Assembly: GCA_945787435.1 (NCBI GenBank)
Contig: CALZHX010000064.1
Location: 1-6,187, forward strand
Source of the DNA: an uncultured Woeseiaceae bacterium
Lineage (GTDB): Bacteria > Pseudomonadota > Gammaproteobacteria > Steroidobacterales > Woeseiaceae
Direction: 5' to 3'
DNA: 6,187 nucleotides
In this document: positions 1 to 5,913 of the stretch, piece after piece
How the letters are laid out: each line of letters opens with the position of its first letter
How positions within the stretch are numbered: position 1 is the stretch's first letter
The notes under the pieces: model-generated
What the model was told of the DNA's origin: nothing
Databases searched by the model: none
What the model saw: only the letters and a program-made list of their open reading frames with translations
Program-made: the position numbers and the translations under genes

Positions 1-203
1 GCATAGATACACGCGTTTATCCGCACCTTTTCAGGCATTCGTTTGCGACCCACCTGCTCGAGTCCAGCCATGATCTGCGCGGCGTCCAGGAACTCCTCGG
101 CCACGCCAATATCAGCACCACCCAGGTATATACACACCTTGACTTCCAGCACCTGGCCCAGATATACGACCAGACTCATCCGCGCGCCCGCAAAAAAAGC
201 TAG
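1..203 (+). CDS. xerC: Tyrosine recombinase XerC, C-terminal end (partial, 5' end outside window)
   Basis: This is the last 66 codons of a site-specific tyrosine recombinase, read in the frame starting at base 3 and ending at TAG 201-203. XerC works with XerD at dif sites to resolve chromosome dimers at cell division. The visible part holds three catalytic elements. The HxxR box reads HLFRHSFATH (His at 24-26, Arg at 33-35). The conserved GHAN box has its His at 102-104. The nucleophilic tyrosine is in TTQVYTHLD (Tyr at 129-131). The tail DFQHLAQIYDQTHPRA is typical of XerC rather than XerD, which supports the specific name. The start, the N-terminal SAM-like domain and the first catalytic Arg/Lys lie outside the window. 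It is followed by a 54-base gap before hslV; xerC-hslVU adjacency is known in several bacteria, including Bacillus (codV-clpQY). No defect is seen in this fragment. Confidence 0.93.
   Translation, partial: IDTRVYPHLFRHSFATHLLESSHDLRGVQELLGHANISTTQVYTHLDFQHLAQIYDQTHPRARKKS
139..168 (+). promoter_or_regulatory. Candidate sigma70-type promoter for hslVU inside the xerC 3' end
   Basis: TTGACT (139-144, five of six matches to the -35 consensus) is followed after 18 bases by TATACG (163-168, four of six matches to the -10 consensus). A transcript would start near 175 and carry the inverted repeat in its leader. The same region contains CCTTGACTT, which loosely resembles a heat-shock sigma32 -35 box; hslVU is heat-shock controlled in E. 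coli, but I see no convincing sigma32 -10 box (only a weak GCCCAGATA). These bases also encode the conserved XerC tail, so the match may be a by-product of coding. Transcription could equally come from upstream of xerC. Confidence 0.27.
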
Positions 204-210
204 GTGCCCG

Positions 211-236
211 GGGTCAGAGCCCCTGGGCTCTGACCC
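211..236. repeat. Perfect 12-bp inverted repeat (REP-like hairpin) between xerC and hslV
   Basis: GGGTCAGAGCCC (211-222) and GGGCTCTGACCC (225-236) are exact reverse complements separated by CT, so a very stable GC-rich stem with a small loop would form in RNA or single-stranded DNA. It starts 7 bases after the xerC stop and ends 8 bases before the hslV ribosome binding site. No T-run follows on either strand (AAATCATC on the + strand, CGGGCACC on the - strand), so it is not a standard intrinsic terminator. The GGGTCAGAGCCC core resembles, from memory, palindromes scattered in environmental proteobacterial genomes near IS200-like REP-associated transposases; this could not be checked here. 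It could instead stabilise the 3' end of xerC mRNA or weaken read-through. Confidence 0.8.
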
Positions 237-244
237 AAATCATC

Positions 245-252
245 AAAGGTGG
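245..252 (+). promoter_or_regulatory. Ribosome binding site of hslV
   Basis: AAAGGTGG lies 5 bases before the ATG at 258 and is the clearest Shine-Dalgarno sequence in the window. It fixes the hslV start and so supports the six-residue leader before the catalytic threonine. The hairpin at 211-236 ends 8 bases upstream and would leave it exposed. Confidence 0.75.
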
Positions 253-257
253 CATAA

Positions 258-797
258 ATGGATCAATTTCGAGGGACGACCATCGTCTCGGTACGTCGCA
301 ATGGCTTTGTTGCCATTGCCGGCGATGGCCAGGTCAGCATGGGCAACACCGTAATGAAGGGTAACGCCCGCAAAGTCCGGCAACTCGCGGACGGCCGCGT
401 GATAGCCGGTTTTGCCGGCGGCACGGCGGATGCCTTCACCCTGTTCGAGCTGTTCGAAAGCAAGCTCGAGCAATACGGCAACCTGACGCGTGCGGCAATC
501 GAACTTGCCAAAGACTGGCGCACTGACCGGCGTCTGCGCCGCCTCGAGGCATTGCTCTGTGTTGCCGATGAAGAGAGCTCCTTCATCATCTCCGGTAACG
601 GTGATGTCATCGAGCCCGAACATGACCTGATGGCGATTGGTTCTGGCGGACCGTTTGCACAGGCAGCGGCACTGGCATTGCTGCGCAACACCGATCTCGG
701 CGCGCGCGACGTTGTCGAGAGAGCCTTGAATATTGCCGGCGATATCTGTGTATTCACCAATCACAACGTTGTCATCGAAGAGCTACCGGCGAAATAA
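258..797 (+). CDS. hslV: ATP-dependent protease proteolytic subunit HslV (ClpQ)
   Basis: This 179-residue protein is the peptidase of the HslVU protease, a cytoplasmic double-hexamer chamber that degrades misfolded and regulatory proteins fed to it by HslU. It belongs to the N-terminal nucleophile (proteasome beta) family. The start MDQFRGTTIVSVRR implies removal of a six-residue leader, exposing Thr7 as the catalytic Thr1. Counting from Thr7, Asp17 (in AGDGQ) and Lys33 (in GNARKVR) fall at the positions known from E. coli. Ser123 in IGSGG corresponds to E. coli Ser124, because a one-residue deletion lies near residue 67 of the mature chain. GFAGGTADAFTLFE and ELAKDWRTDR are family hallmarks, and the length is normal. 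A good ribosome binding site precedes the start. The stop is one base before the hslU start, so the two subunits are co-expressed. Confidence 0.98.
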   Translation: MDQFRGTTIVSVRRNGFVAIAGDGQVSMGNTVMKGNARKVRQLADGRVIAGFAGGTADAFTLFELFESKLEQYGNLTRAAIELAKDWRTDRRLRRLEALLCVADEESSFIISGNGDVIEPEHDLMAIGSGGPFAQAAALALLRNTDLGARDVVERALNIAGDICVFTNHNVVIEELPAK

Positions 798-798
798 C

Positions 799-2139
799 AT
801 GTCTCAAATGACCCCCAGGGAAATCGTCCAGGAGCTGGACAAACACATCGTTGGCCAGGATGAAGCCAAGCGCGCTGTCGCCATTGCATTACGCAATCGC
901 TGGCGCCGCGTACAGGTTGATGAGCCGCTGCGCAGCGAGATAACGCCGAAGAACATCCTGATGATCGGCCCAACCGGCGTTGGCAAGACCGAGATATCCA
1001 GGCGCCTTGCACGGCTGGCAAAGGCGCCATTCATCAAGATCGAAGCGACTAAATTTACAGAAGTTGGTTATGTGGGTCGCGAAGTCGACAGTATCGTCCG
1101 CGACCTGATGGACATTGCCGTCAAGATGATTCGCGAGGACGCGATAGCGAAGTTCCGCCATCGCGCCGAAGACGCCGCCGAGGAGCGCGTGCTTGACGCT
1201 TTGTTGCCGCCACCAAAACAGCCGATTGGTTTTGCGACTGATGCGGACGACAAGCCCCAGGACAGTGATACGCGACAGAAATTTCGCAAGATGTTGCGCG
1301 AAGGCAAACTCGACAACAAGGAGATTGAAGTCGAGATCCAGGCGATGTCGGTTGGCGTCGAGATCATGGCGCCGCCGGGCATGGAGGAGATGACCAGCCA
1401 GTTGCAGGGCATGTTCCAGAATATTGGCGGCAACCGCAGCACGACACGCAAGCTCAAGGTGAAGGACGCGCTCAAGCAGCTTACCGATGAAGAGGCTGCG
1501 AAAATGCTGGACGAAGAGGAGCTCAAGTCACAGGCGCTCGAAGCGGTCGAACAGCATGGCATCGTGTTCCTCGACGAACTCGACAAGGTAGCGAAAAGCT
1601 CCGGCACACAGGGTGCCGACGTGTCACGTGAAGGCGTGCAGCGAGATCTCCTGCCACTGGTCGAGGGCTCAACGATCAACACGAAGTACGGTATGGTCAA
1701 AACAGACCATATCCTGTTTATCGCGTCGGGCGCTTTTCATATTGCGAAGCCGTCGGACCTGATTCCTGAATTGCAGGGCCGTTTCCCGATCCGCGTCGAG
1801 CTCAAATCGCTGACAACAGAGGACTTCGTCCGCATCCTGACGGAGCCAGACGCCTCGCTGACGTCCCAGTACATGGCTCTTCTCGCAACCGAGGAGGTAG
1901 ACGTCGAGTTCACCGAAAGCGGCGTCAGGCGCCTTGCCGAAGTGGCGTTCCACGTCAACGAGAACACCGAAAATATCGGCGCACGCCGTTTACACACAGT
2001 TATGGAGCGCCTGCTCGAAACGATTTCCTTTGAGGCCTCGGACAAGAGTGGCACACACGTCCAGATTAGTGCCGGCTATGTCGACGAACACCTGGCCGAG
2101 TTGTCGAAAGACGAAGATTTGAGTAGATACATCCTCTGA
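799..2139 (+). CDS. hslU: ATP-dependent protease ATPase subunit HslU (ClpY)
   Basis: This 446-residue AAA+ unfoldase hexamer recognises substrates and threads them into HslV. The start at 799 is chosen because MSQMTPREIVQELDKHIVGQ matches the usual HslU N-terminus; the frame stays open back to an ATG at 733, but that would add 22 unrelated residues overlapping hslV. Walker A is GPTGVGKT (57-64), the substrate-gripping pore loop is GYVG (90-93), and Walker B is IVFLDELDK (255-263). The family-specific intermediate (I) domain lies at roughly 110-245. A GRFP box with the likely arginine finger is at 327-330, and the sensor-2 box GARRL is at 394-398. The C-terminal tail DEDLSRYIL is the segment that docks into HslV. 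The length is close to the E. coli protein (443). It has no Shine-Dalgarno at a proper distance and sits one base after hslV, so translation is probably coupled. All key residues are present. Confidence 0.98.
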   Translation: MSQMTPREIVQELDKHIVGQDEAKRAVAIALRNRWRRVQVDEPLRSEITPKNILMIGPTGVGKTEISRRLARLAKAPFIKIEATKFTEVGYVGREVDSIVRDLMDIAVKMIREDAIAKFRHRAEDAAEERVLDALLPPPKQPIGFATDADDKPQDSDTRQKFRKMLREGKLDNKEIEVEIQAMSVGVEIMAPPGMEEMTSQLQGMFQNIGGNRSTTRKLKVKDALKQLTDEEAAKMLDEEELKSQALEAVEQHGIVFLDELDKVAKSSGTQGADVSREGVQRDLLPLVEGSTINTKYGMVKTDHILFIASGAFHIAKPSDLIPELQGRFPIRVELKSLTTEDFVRILTEPDASLTSQYMALLATEEVDVEFTESGVRRLAEVAFHVNENTENIGARRLHTVMERLLETISFEASDKSGTHVQISAGYVDEHLAELSKDEDLSRYIL

Positions 2140-2495
2140 TGACACCCACGGAAATAACGCTGCGCAAGAGCTCGAAAATGCTCGTCGTGGCATTCGAGGA
2201 CGGCTCGGAATTCAATTTCAGCTTCGAGTACCTGCGCGTGCATTCACCGAGTGCCGAGGTCGTCGGCCATGGGCCCGGGCAGGAAACGCTGCAGACCGGC
2301 AAGGAGAACGTCGCAATCACCGCGATCGACCCCGTCGGGCATTACGCTGTGCGGCTGGTGTTCGATGACGGCCACGATACCGGGCTGTACTCGTGGTCCT
2401 ATTTGCACGAGCTGGGGCATAACATGGAGGGGAACTGGAAACGCTACCTCGACCGCCTCGCAACAGCAGGGTATGCTCGCCAAAAGCCCGAATAA
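2139..2495 (+). CDS. DUF971 / gamma-butyrobetaine hydroxylase-like N-terminal domain protein
   Basis: This 118-residue single-domain protein of the DUF971 (GBBH-like N-terminal) family has no established biochemical role. Hallmarks are FSFEYLRVHSPSAEV (about 27-41), GHGPGQETLQTGK (43-55), ITAIDPVGHYAVRL (60-73) and DDGHDTGLYSWSYLHELG (76-93). In eukaryotic butyrobetaine hydroxylase the related domain binds zinc through a cysteine cluster. This protein has no cysteine at all, so that site is absent. The domain is also fused to the plant Fe-S carrier HCF101, so a link to Fe-S handling is possible but not shown here. The start overlaps the hslU stop in TGATG (ATG at 2139), and no Shine-Dalgarno is seen, so translation is probably coupled. 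Its place directly after hslU is shared with Pseudomonas. It has no signal peptide or membrane segment. Confidence 0.93.
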   Translation: MTPTEITLRKSSKMLVVAFEDGSEFNFSFEYLRVHSPSAEVVGHGPGQETLQTGKENVAITAIDPVGHYAVRLVFDDGHDTGLYSWSYLHELGHNMEGNWKRYLDRLATAGYARQKPE

Positions 2496-2504
2496 CATAG
2501 CATC

Positions 2505-3263
2505 ATGAACAAACCTGACGCTCCCGTCGAAACCACTCATTTCGGCTATAAAGATGTGCCCGTCGGCGAAAAGGCGGACCACGTGAGGGATGTGTTCGAC
2601 TCTGTCGCAACACGCTACGACATCATGAATGACCTGATGTCCGCCGGCCTGCATCGCCTCTGGAAGCGGCACACCATTGACCAGGCCGCAGCGCGGCCCG
2701 GTCACCATGTGCTTGACCTGGCAGGCGGCACCGGGGATCTCGCGATCAAGTTTGCGCGGCAGGTCGGGCCGAACGGCCATGTCGTCCTGGCCGACATCAA
2801 TGCCGCGATGCTTGAACAGGGACGCCGCCGTCTCACTGATGCCGGTATCGCGGGCAATGTGACGATTGCCCAGGTCAATGCGGAAAGCCTGCCCTTCGAT
2901 GAGGCGTCTTTTGACCGCGTCACGATCGCCTTCGGACTACGCAACGTCACGGATAAGAATGCAGCCCTGCGCTCAATGTATCGCGTCCTCAAGCCGGGCG
3001 GCAAAGCGCTGATTCTCGAGTTCTCGAAACCGATCAAGTCGCTGCAACCGGCCTATGACCTTTACTCGTTCAAGGTGCTGCCCTTTATCGGCAAGCTCGT
3101 TGCCGACGACGAAGACAGTTACCAGTACCTGGCCGAGTCGATTCGCATGCATCCGGACCAGGAAACATTGCTCGGCATGATGCAGGACGCCGGCTTCGAG
3201 CGATGCCGCTACCAGAACCTCGCGGGCGGCATTGTCGCCCTGCATATCGGCTACCGTATTTAG
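2505..3263 (+). CDS. ubiE: Ubiquinone/menaquinone biosynthesis C-methyltransferase UbiE
   Basis: This 252-residue class I SAM-dependent methyltransferase catalyses the C-methylation of the polyprenyl-benzoquinol intermediate of ubiquinone synthesis; in organisms with menaquinone it also methylates demethylmenaquinol. Both family signatures are visible: YDIMNDLMSAGLHRLW (38-53) and RVLKPGGKALILEFS (160-174). SAM motif I is LDLAGGTGD (70-78), the acidic residue after the second strand is Asp97 in LADINAAML, and AFGLRNVTD (142-150) is also typical. Length matches the E. coli protein (251). It starts 9 bases after the DUF971 stop without a recognisable Shine-Dalgarno, and ends 4 bases before ubiJ. 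With ubiJ and ubiB it forms the usual gammaproteobacterial coenzyme Q cluster. No menaquinone gene is in the window, so a ubiquinone role is the safe reading. Confidence 0.97.
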   Translation: MNKPDAPVETTHFGYKDVPVGEKADHVRDVFDSVATRYDIMNDLMSAGLHRLWKRHTIDQAAARPGHHVLDLAGGTGDLAIKFARQVGPNGHVVLADINAAMLEQGRRRLTDAGIAGNVTIAQVNAESLPFDEASFDRVTIAFGLRNVTDKNAALRSMYRVLKPGGKALILEFSKPIKSLQPAYDLYSFKVLPFIGKLVADDEDSYQYLAESIRMHPDQETLLGMMQDAGFERCRYQNLAGGIVALHIGYRI

Positions 3264-3266
3264 GTG
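3262..3266 (+). promoter_or_regulatory. Shine-Dalgarno-like AGGTG bearing on the ubiJ start
   Basis: AGGTG overlaps the ubiE stop (TAG 3261-3263). It is only one base from the ATG at 3268, which is too close, but seven bases from an in-frame GTG at 3274, which is ideal. The ubiJ start may therefore be GTG 3274, shortening the protein by two residues. Coupled re-initiation at the ATG is the alternative. Confidence 0.35.
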
Positions 3267-3267
3267 C

Positions 3268-3891
3268 ATGGCAGTGGACCCTCTCGAGAAGCTCTTGCGC
3301 CCGCTCACAACCGTCCTGAACCGCAATATCAGTGAGACGACGCCGGCGCGCGAGTTGTGCCAGCGACTCGACGGCAAGACCATTGCAATACGCGTGCGCG
3401 ATACAGCCCTCGCCATGTACTTCGTGGTTAGCAACGAGGTGCTCACGCTGAAGACTGACTCGGAGTCCGATCCCGACGTCATCCTGACCGGATCGCTGCT
3501 GACGCTTGCGAGAATGGCTGCACCGAAGGACGAGTCCGCCGGCGAGGTTGCGGTTCGTGACGGCGCACTGGATATCACCGGCGACGCATACACGGCACAG
3601 ACGTTTAAGAAATTGCTCGGTTACGCGAAGCCCGACTTCGAGGAAGAACTGTCTCACATTGTCGGCGATGCTGCGGCGCATCGCGCGGCCACACTGGCGA
3701 AAGGCTTCGCAGACTGGGCGAAAGATGCTCGATCCACGCTGGGAACCAACATCCGCGAGTACCTGCAGGAAGAAAGCGGGGATGTCCCAAGCCGCTACGA
3801 AGTCGAAAGATTCGCCAGCGCGGTCGACACATTTCGCGATGACGTGGCGCGACTCGAAGCTCGCATCAATCGCCTGGCGGAGCGCGCCTGA
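3268..3891 (+). CDS. ubiJ: Ubiquinone biosynthesis accessory factor UbiJ (SCP2 domain)
   Basis: This 207-residue protein resembles UbiJ (YigP), a non-catalytic lipid-binding factor of the soluble Ubi complex that is thought to hold hydrophobic ubiquinone intermediates for the modifying enzymes, with UbiK as partner. Residues about 15-120 fit an SCP2 sterol-carrier-like domain. The segment with DITGDAYTAQTFKKLL (102-117) followed by a short acidic stretch and HIVGDAAAHRA (130-140) is typical of UbiJ. The C-terminus (about 178-207) has heptad-like spacing (VERF, VDTF, VARLEARINRL), consistent with the coiled coil expected to contact UbiK. An upstream in-frame ATG at 3232 is rejected because it lies inside ubiE; the start is ATG 3268 or possibly GTG 3274. 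The position between ubiE and ubiB is the strongest support, since sequence conservation in this family is low. Length is near E. coli UbiJ (201). Confidence 0.92.
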   Translation: MAVDPLEKLLRPLTTVLNRNISETTPARELCQRLDGKTIAIRVRDTALAMYFVVSNEVLTLKTDSESDPDVILTGSLLTLARMAAPKDESAGEVAVRDGALDITGDAYTAQTFKKLLGYAKPDFEEELSHIVGDAAAHRAATLAKGFADWAKDARSTLGTNIREYLQEESGDVPSRYEVERFASAVDTFRDDVARLEARINRLAERA

Positions 3892-3893
3892 TC

Positions 3894-5348
3894 ATGCGCC
3901 GCGGCCAGACGATCCGGCGAATGATCAGCATCCAGCGCGTACTGGTGAAGTACGGCCTCGATGACATTATCAGGAAGACTCACCTGCTCCGGCCGTTACG
4001 ATTTCTTTTCTATGCGCTGCCGAGACGGCGCGATACCTCGGCACCACTCGGCGAGCGTATCCGACTGGCTCTTGAAGAGCTGGGCCCGATATTCGTCAAG
4101 TTTGGCCAGGCGATATCAACACGCCGCGACCTGTTGCCTCCGGATATTGCTGACGAGCTGGCGAAGCTGCAGGACGAAGTTCCGCCATTTCCTGCCGAAG
4201 AGGCCATCGAGATTCTCAACGCGGCCTACGGCCAGTCGGTTGATGACGTCTTCAAGCGCTTCGATACAGAGCCATTCGCCGCTGCCTCGATTGCACAGGT
4301 TCATACCGCGCAGTTGCACGACGGCCATGAAGTCATCGTCAAGCTGCTGCGCCCTGGCGTGCAGGAACAGATCGAACAGGATCTCGATGTCATGCGCACA
4401 ATTGCCGGTCTCGCTGACCGCTACTGGGAGCACGGCAAGCGCTTGCGTCCGCTCGAAGTCGTCGCGGAGTATGAGCAGACAATCATCGACGAGCTCGACC
4501 TCATGCGTGAGGCCGCCAATGCGGCGCAACTGAAACGCAACTTCGCCGCTTCGGACATGCTCTATGTGCCGGATGTTTACTGGGATTACTGCCGCCCCGA
4601 AGTGCTCGTTCAGGAACGCATTTACGGTATCCCCATAAGTGACATGGCGGCGTTGCGGGAGGCTGGTGCCAATATCCAGGTACTCGCTGAAAACGGTGTC
4701 GAGATTTTCTTCACACAGGTGTTTCGCCACAATTTCTTTCATGCCGACATGCACCCGGGCAACATTTTTGTCATCGCCACGGATCCGGAGCATCCAAAGT
4801 ACGCTGCCGTCGATTTCGGCATTGTCGGCACACTGAGTCCTTCGGATCAGAGATACATTGCCAGTAACTTCCTCGCGTTTTTCGACCGCGACTATCACCG
4901 CATCGCGAAACTGCATATCGATTCGGGCTGGGTTCCCGAGGGCACACGTATCGACCAGCTCGAAACAGCGGTTCGCACGGTCTGCGAACCCATCTTCAAC
5001 AAACCGCTCTCGGAAATTTCGTTCGCACAGGTGCTGATGCGACTGTTCCGCGTGGCGCAGCGCTTCAACGTCGAGATTCAGCCGCAGATGATTTTGCTGC
5101 ACAAGACGCTCTTCAACATCGAGGGTCTTGGTCGGGAGCTGTATCCGCAGCTGGATCTCTGGAAGACCGCACATCCGGTCCTGAAACAATGGATGAACGA
5201 GCAGGTCGGGCCAAAGGCAATACTCGAGGACCTGCGCGAAAACCTGCCGCAACTTCGCGGCATACTGAAAGAGCTGCCGGTCGTGCTCAAGTATCTCGGC
5301 GAGTTTCTTGAGAAACTTGCAAAAGACGACGGGAAACCTCGGGGATGA
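3894..5348 (+). CDS. ubiB: Ubiquinone biosynthesis protein UbiB (ABC1/ADCK atypical kinase family), lacking C-terminal membrane helices
   Basis: This 484-residue UbiB/COQ8-family protein is an atypical kinase-like ATPase needed for ubiquinone synthesis, probably acting to extract or move lipid intermediates at the membrane. Family features are the KxGQ motif KFGQ (69-72), the alanine-rich loop AAASIAQVH (129-137), the ATP-contacting Lys150 in VIVK, the ELD segment (200-202), ERIYGIPISD (241-250), the catalytic loop HADMHPGNIF (283-292) and DFG (307-309, where enterobacteria have DCG). Similarity to E. coli UbiB runs to about residue 475, but the protein then ends in EKLAKDDGKPRG. The two C-terminal transmembrane helices of the 546-residue E. 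coli protein are missing, and no hydrophobic stretch replaces them. GGAG at 3879-3882 is a usable Shine-Dalgarno 11 bases before the ATG. The gene lies 2 bases after ubiJ and its stop overlaps the next start (ATGA). Confidence 0.97.
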   Translation: MRRGQTIRRMISIQRVLVKYGLDDIIRKTHLLRPLRFLFYALPRRRDTSAPLGERIRLALEELGPIFVKFGQAISTRRDLLPPDIADELAKLQDEVPPFPAEEAIEILNAAYGQSVDDVFKRFDTEPFAAASIAQVHTAQLHDGHEVIVKLLRPGVQEQIEQDLDVMRTIAGLADRYWEHGKRLRPLEVVAEYEQTIIDELDLMREAANAAQLKRNFAASDMLYVPDVYWDYCRPEVLVQERIYGIPISDMAALREAGANIQVLAENGVEIFFTQVFRHNFFHADMHPGNIFVIATDPEHPKYAAVDFGIVGTLSPSDQRYIASNFLAFFDRDYHRIAKLHIDSGWVPEGTRIDQLETAVRTVCEPIFNKPLSEISFAQVLMRLFRVAQRFNVEIQPQMILLHKTLFNIEGLGRELYPQLDLWKTAHPVLKQWMNEQVGPKAILEDLRENLPQLRGILKELPVVLKYLGEFLEKLAKDDGKPRG

Positions 5349-5905
5349 TTCTGCCCCACGTCGCCAGGTTCCTGTTGTGGCTTGGTGGCTGGACGATTGT
5401 GGGTGGCGCGCCGAGTATTCGTAAGGCTGTACTGATAGCCGCACCACATACATCAAACTGGGATGGTTTCTGGGCCATCGTCTTCACGGTGTATGCCGGT
5501 CTGAAAATCCACTGGTTCGTAAAAGACTCGATGTTCTGGTTCCCGATGAGCCTCCTCCTGCGCGTCAACGGCGCAATTCCGCTTGATCGCAATCGATCGC
5601 GCTCCGCCGTCACCCAGGCTATCGAAGCGTTTGACGAGAGCGAGGACTTCTATTTCGGCCTCGCCCCGGAGGGCACCCGCAGCAAAACCCCGGGCTGGAA
5701 GAGTGGCTTCTATCGCATTGCCGAAGGAGCCAACGTCCCTGTCGTGCTCGGCTTTCTCGACTACGGCAACAAGCGGCTCGGACTGGGGCCCATCGTCTCG
5801 CTCACCGGCGATCGCGACAAAGATCTTGCTGTTATTGCGTCCTTCTATTCCTCGATTTCGGGCCGCTGGCCTGAGAAAACCTGCCCGATCACATTCGGTC
5901 GCTAG
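5345..5905 (+). CDS. PlsC-like lysophospholipid acyltransferase family protein (small form)
   Basis: This 186-residue protein of the glycerophospholipid acyltransferase (PlsC-like) superfamily has the catalytic box HTSNWD (HxxxxD, His35 and Asp40), followed by GAIPLDR (76-82), APEGTRSKTPGWKSGF (107-122, the EGTR acyl-acceptor motif) and VPVVLGFLDY (131-140). Members transfer an acyl chain to a lysophospholipid or similar acceptor at the inner membrane. The substrate cannot be read from the sequence, and its short length sets it apart from housekeeping PlsC (about 240 residues). The first 21 residues are largely hydrophobic and may lie in or on the membrane; no second clear helix is seen. It is coupled to ubiB by the 4-base overlap ATGA and precedes trmB by 8 bases. 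A main PlsC probably exists elsewhere, making this an accessory acyltransferase, but that is inference. Confidence 0.92.
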   Translation: MILPHVARFLLWLGGWTIVGGAPSIRKAVLIAAPHTSNWDGFWAIVFTVYAGLKIHWFVKDSMFWFPMSLLLRVNGAIPLDRNRSRSAVTQAIEAFDESEDFYFGLAPEGTRSKTPGWKSGFYRIAEGANVPVVLGFLDYGNKRLGLGPIVSLTGDRDKDLAVIASFYSSISGRWPEKTCPITFGR

Positions 5906-5913
5906 AACTCGCA

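Noticed and set aside
211..240. Rho-independent terminator for xerC
   Set aside because: The stem is strong, but the following bases are AAATCATC with no T-run, and the opposite strand has none either; classed as an inverted repeat instead.
43..354. A 103-codon + strand open frame across the end of xerC, the gap and the start of hslV
   Set aside because: It is out of frame with both real genes, spans the hairpin, and its product resembles nothing known.
733..798. A 22-residue N-terminal extension of HslU from an upstream ATG
   Set aside because: It overlaps the conserved end of hslV in another frame, and the HslU family starts at the MSQMTPREIV-like sequence encoded from 799.
1068..1700. 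A 210-codon - strand open frame inside hslU
   Set aside because: The translation is serine-rich and low in complexity, typical of an antisense shadow, and hslU is intact on the other strand.
2269..2281. GC-rich palindromic stretch (GGGCCCGGGC) inside the DUF971 gene
   Set aside because: It encodes the conserved GHGPGQE box of the family, so coding constraint explains it.
5243..5450. Frameshift splitting a longer UbiB from its membrane domain
   Set aside because: The downstream frame is a complete acyltransferase with HxxxxD and EGTR boxes from its own ATG, and no UbiB-like membrane hairpin appears in any frame.
4116..5456. A 446-codon open frame on the - strand opposite ubiB and the start of the acyltransferase gene
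   Set aside because: It lies antisense to well-recognised conserved genes, its translation has no recognisable motif, and long antisense frames are common by codon bias in GC-rich coding DNA.
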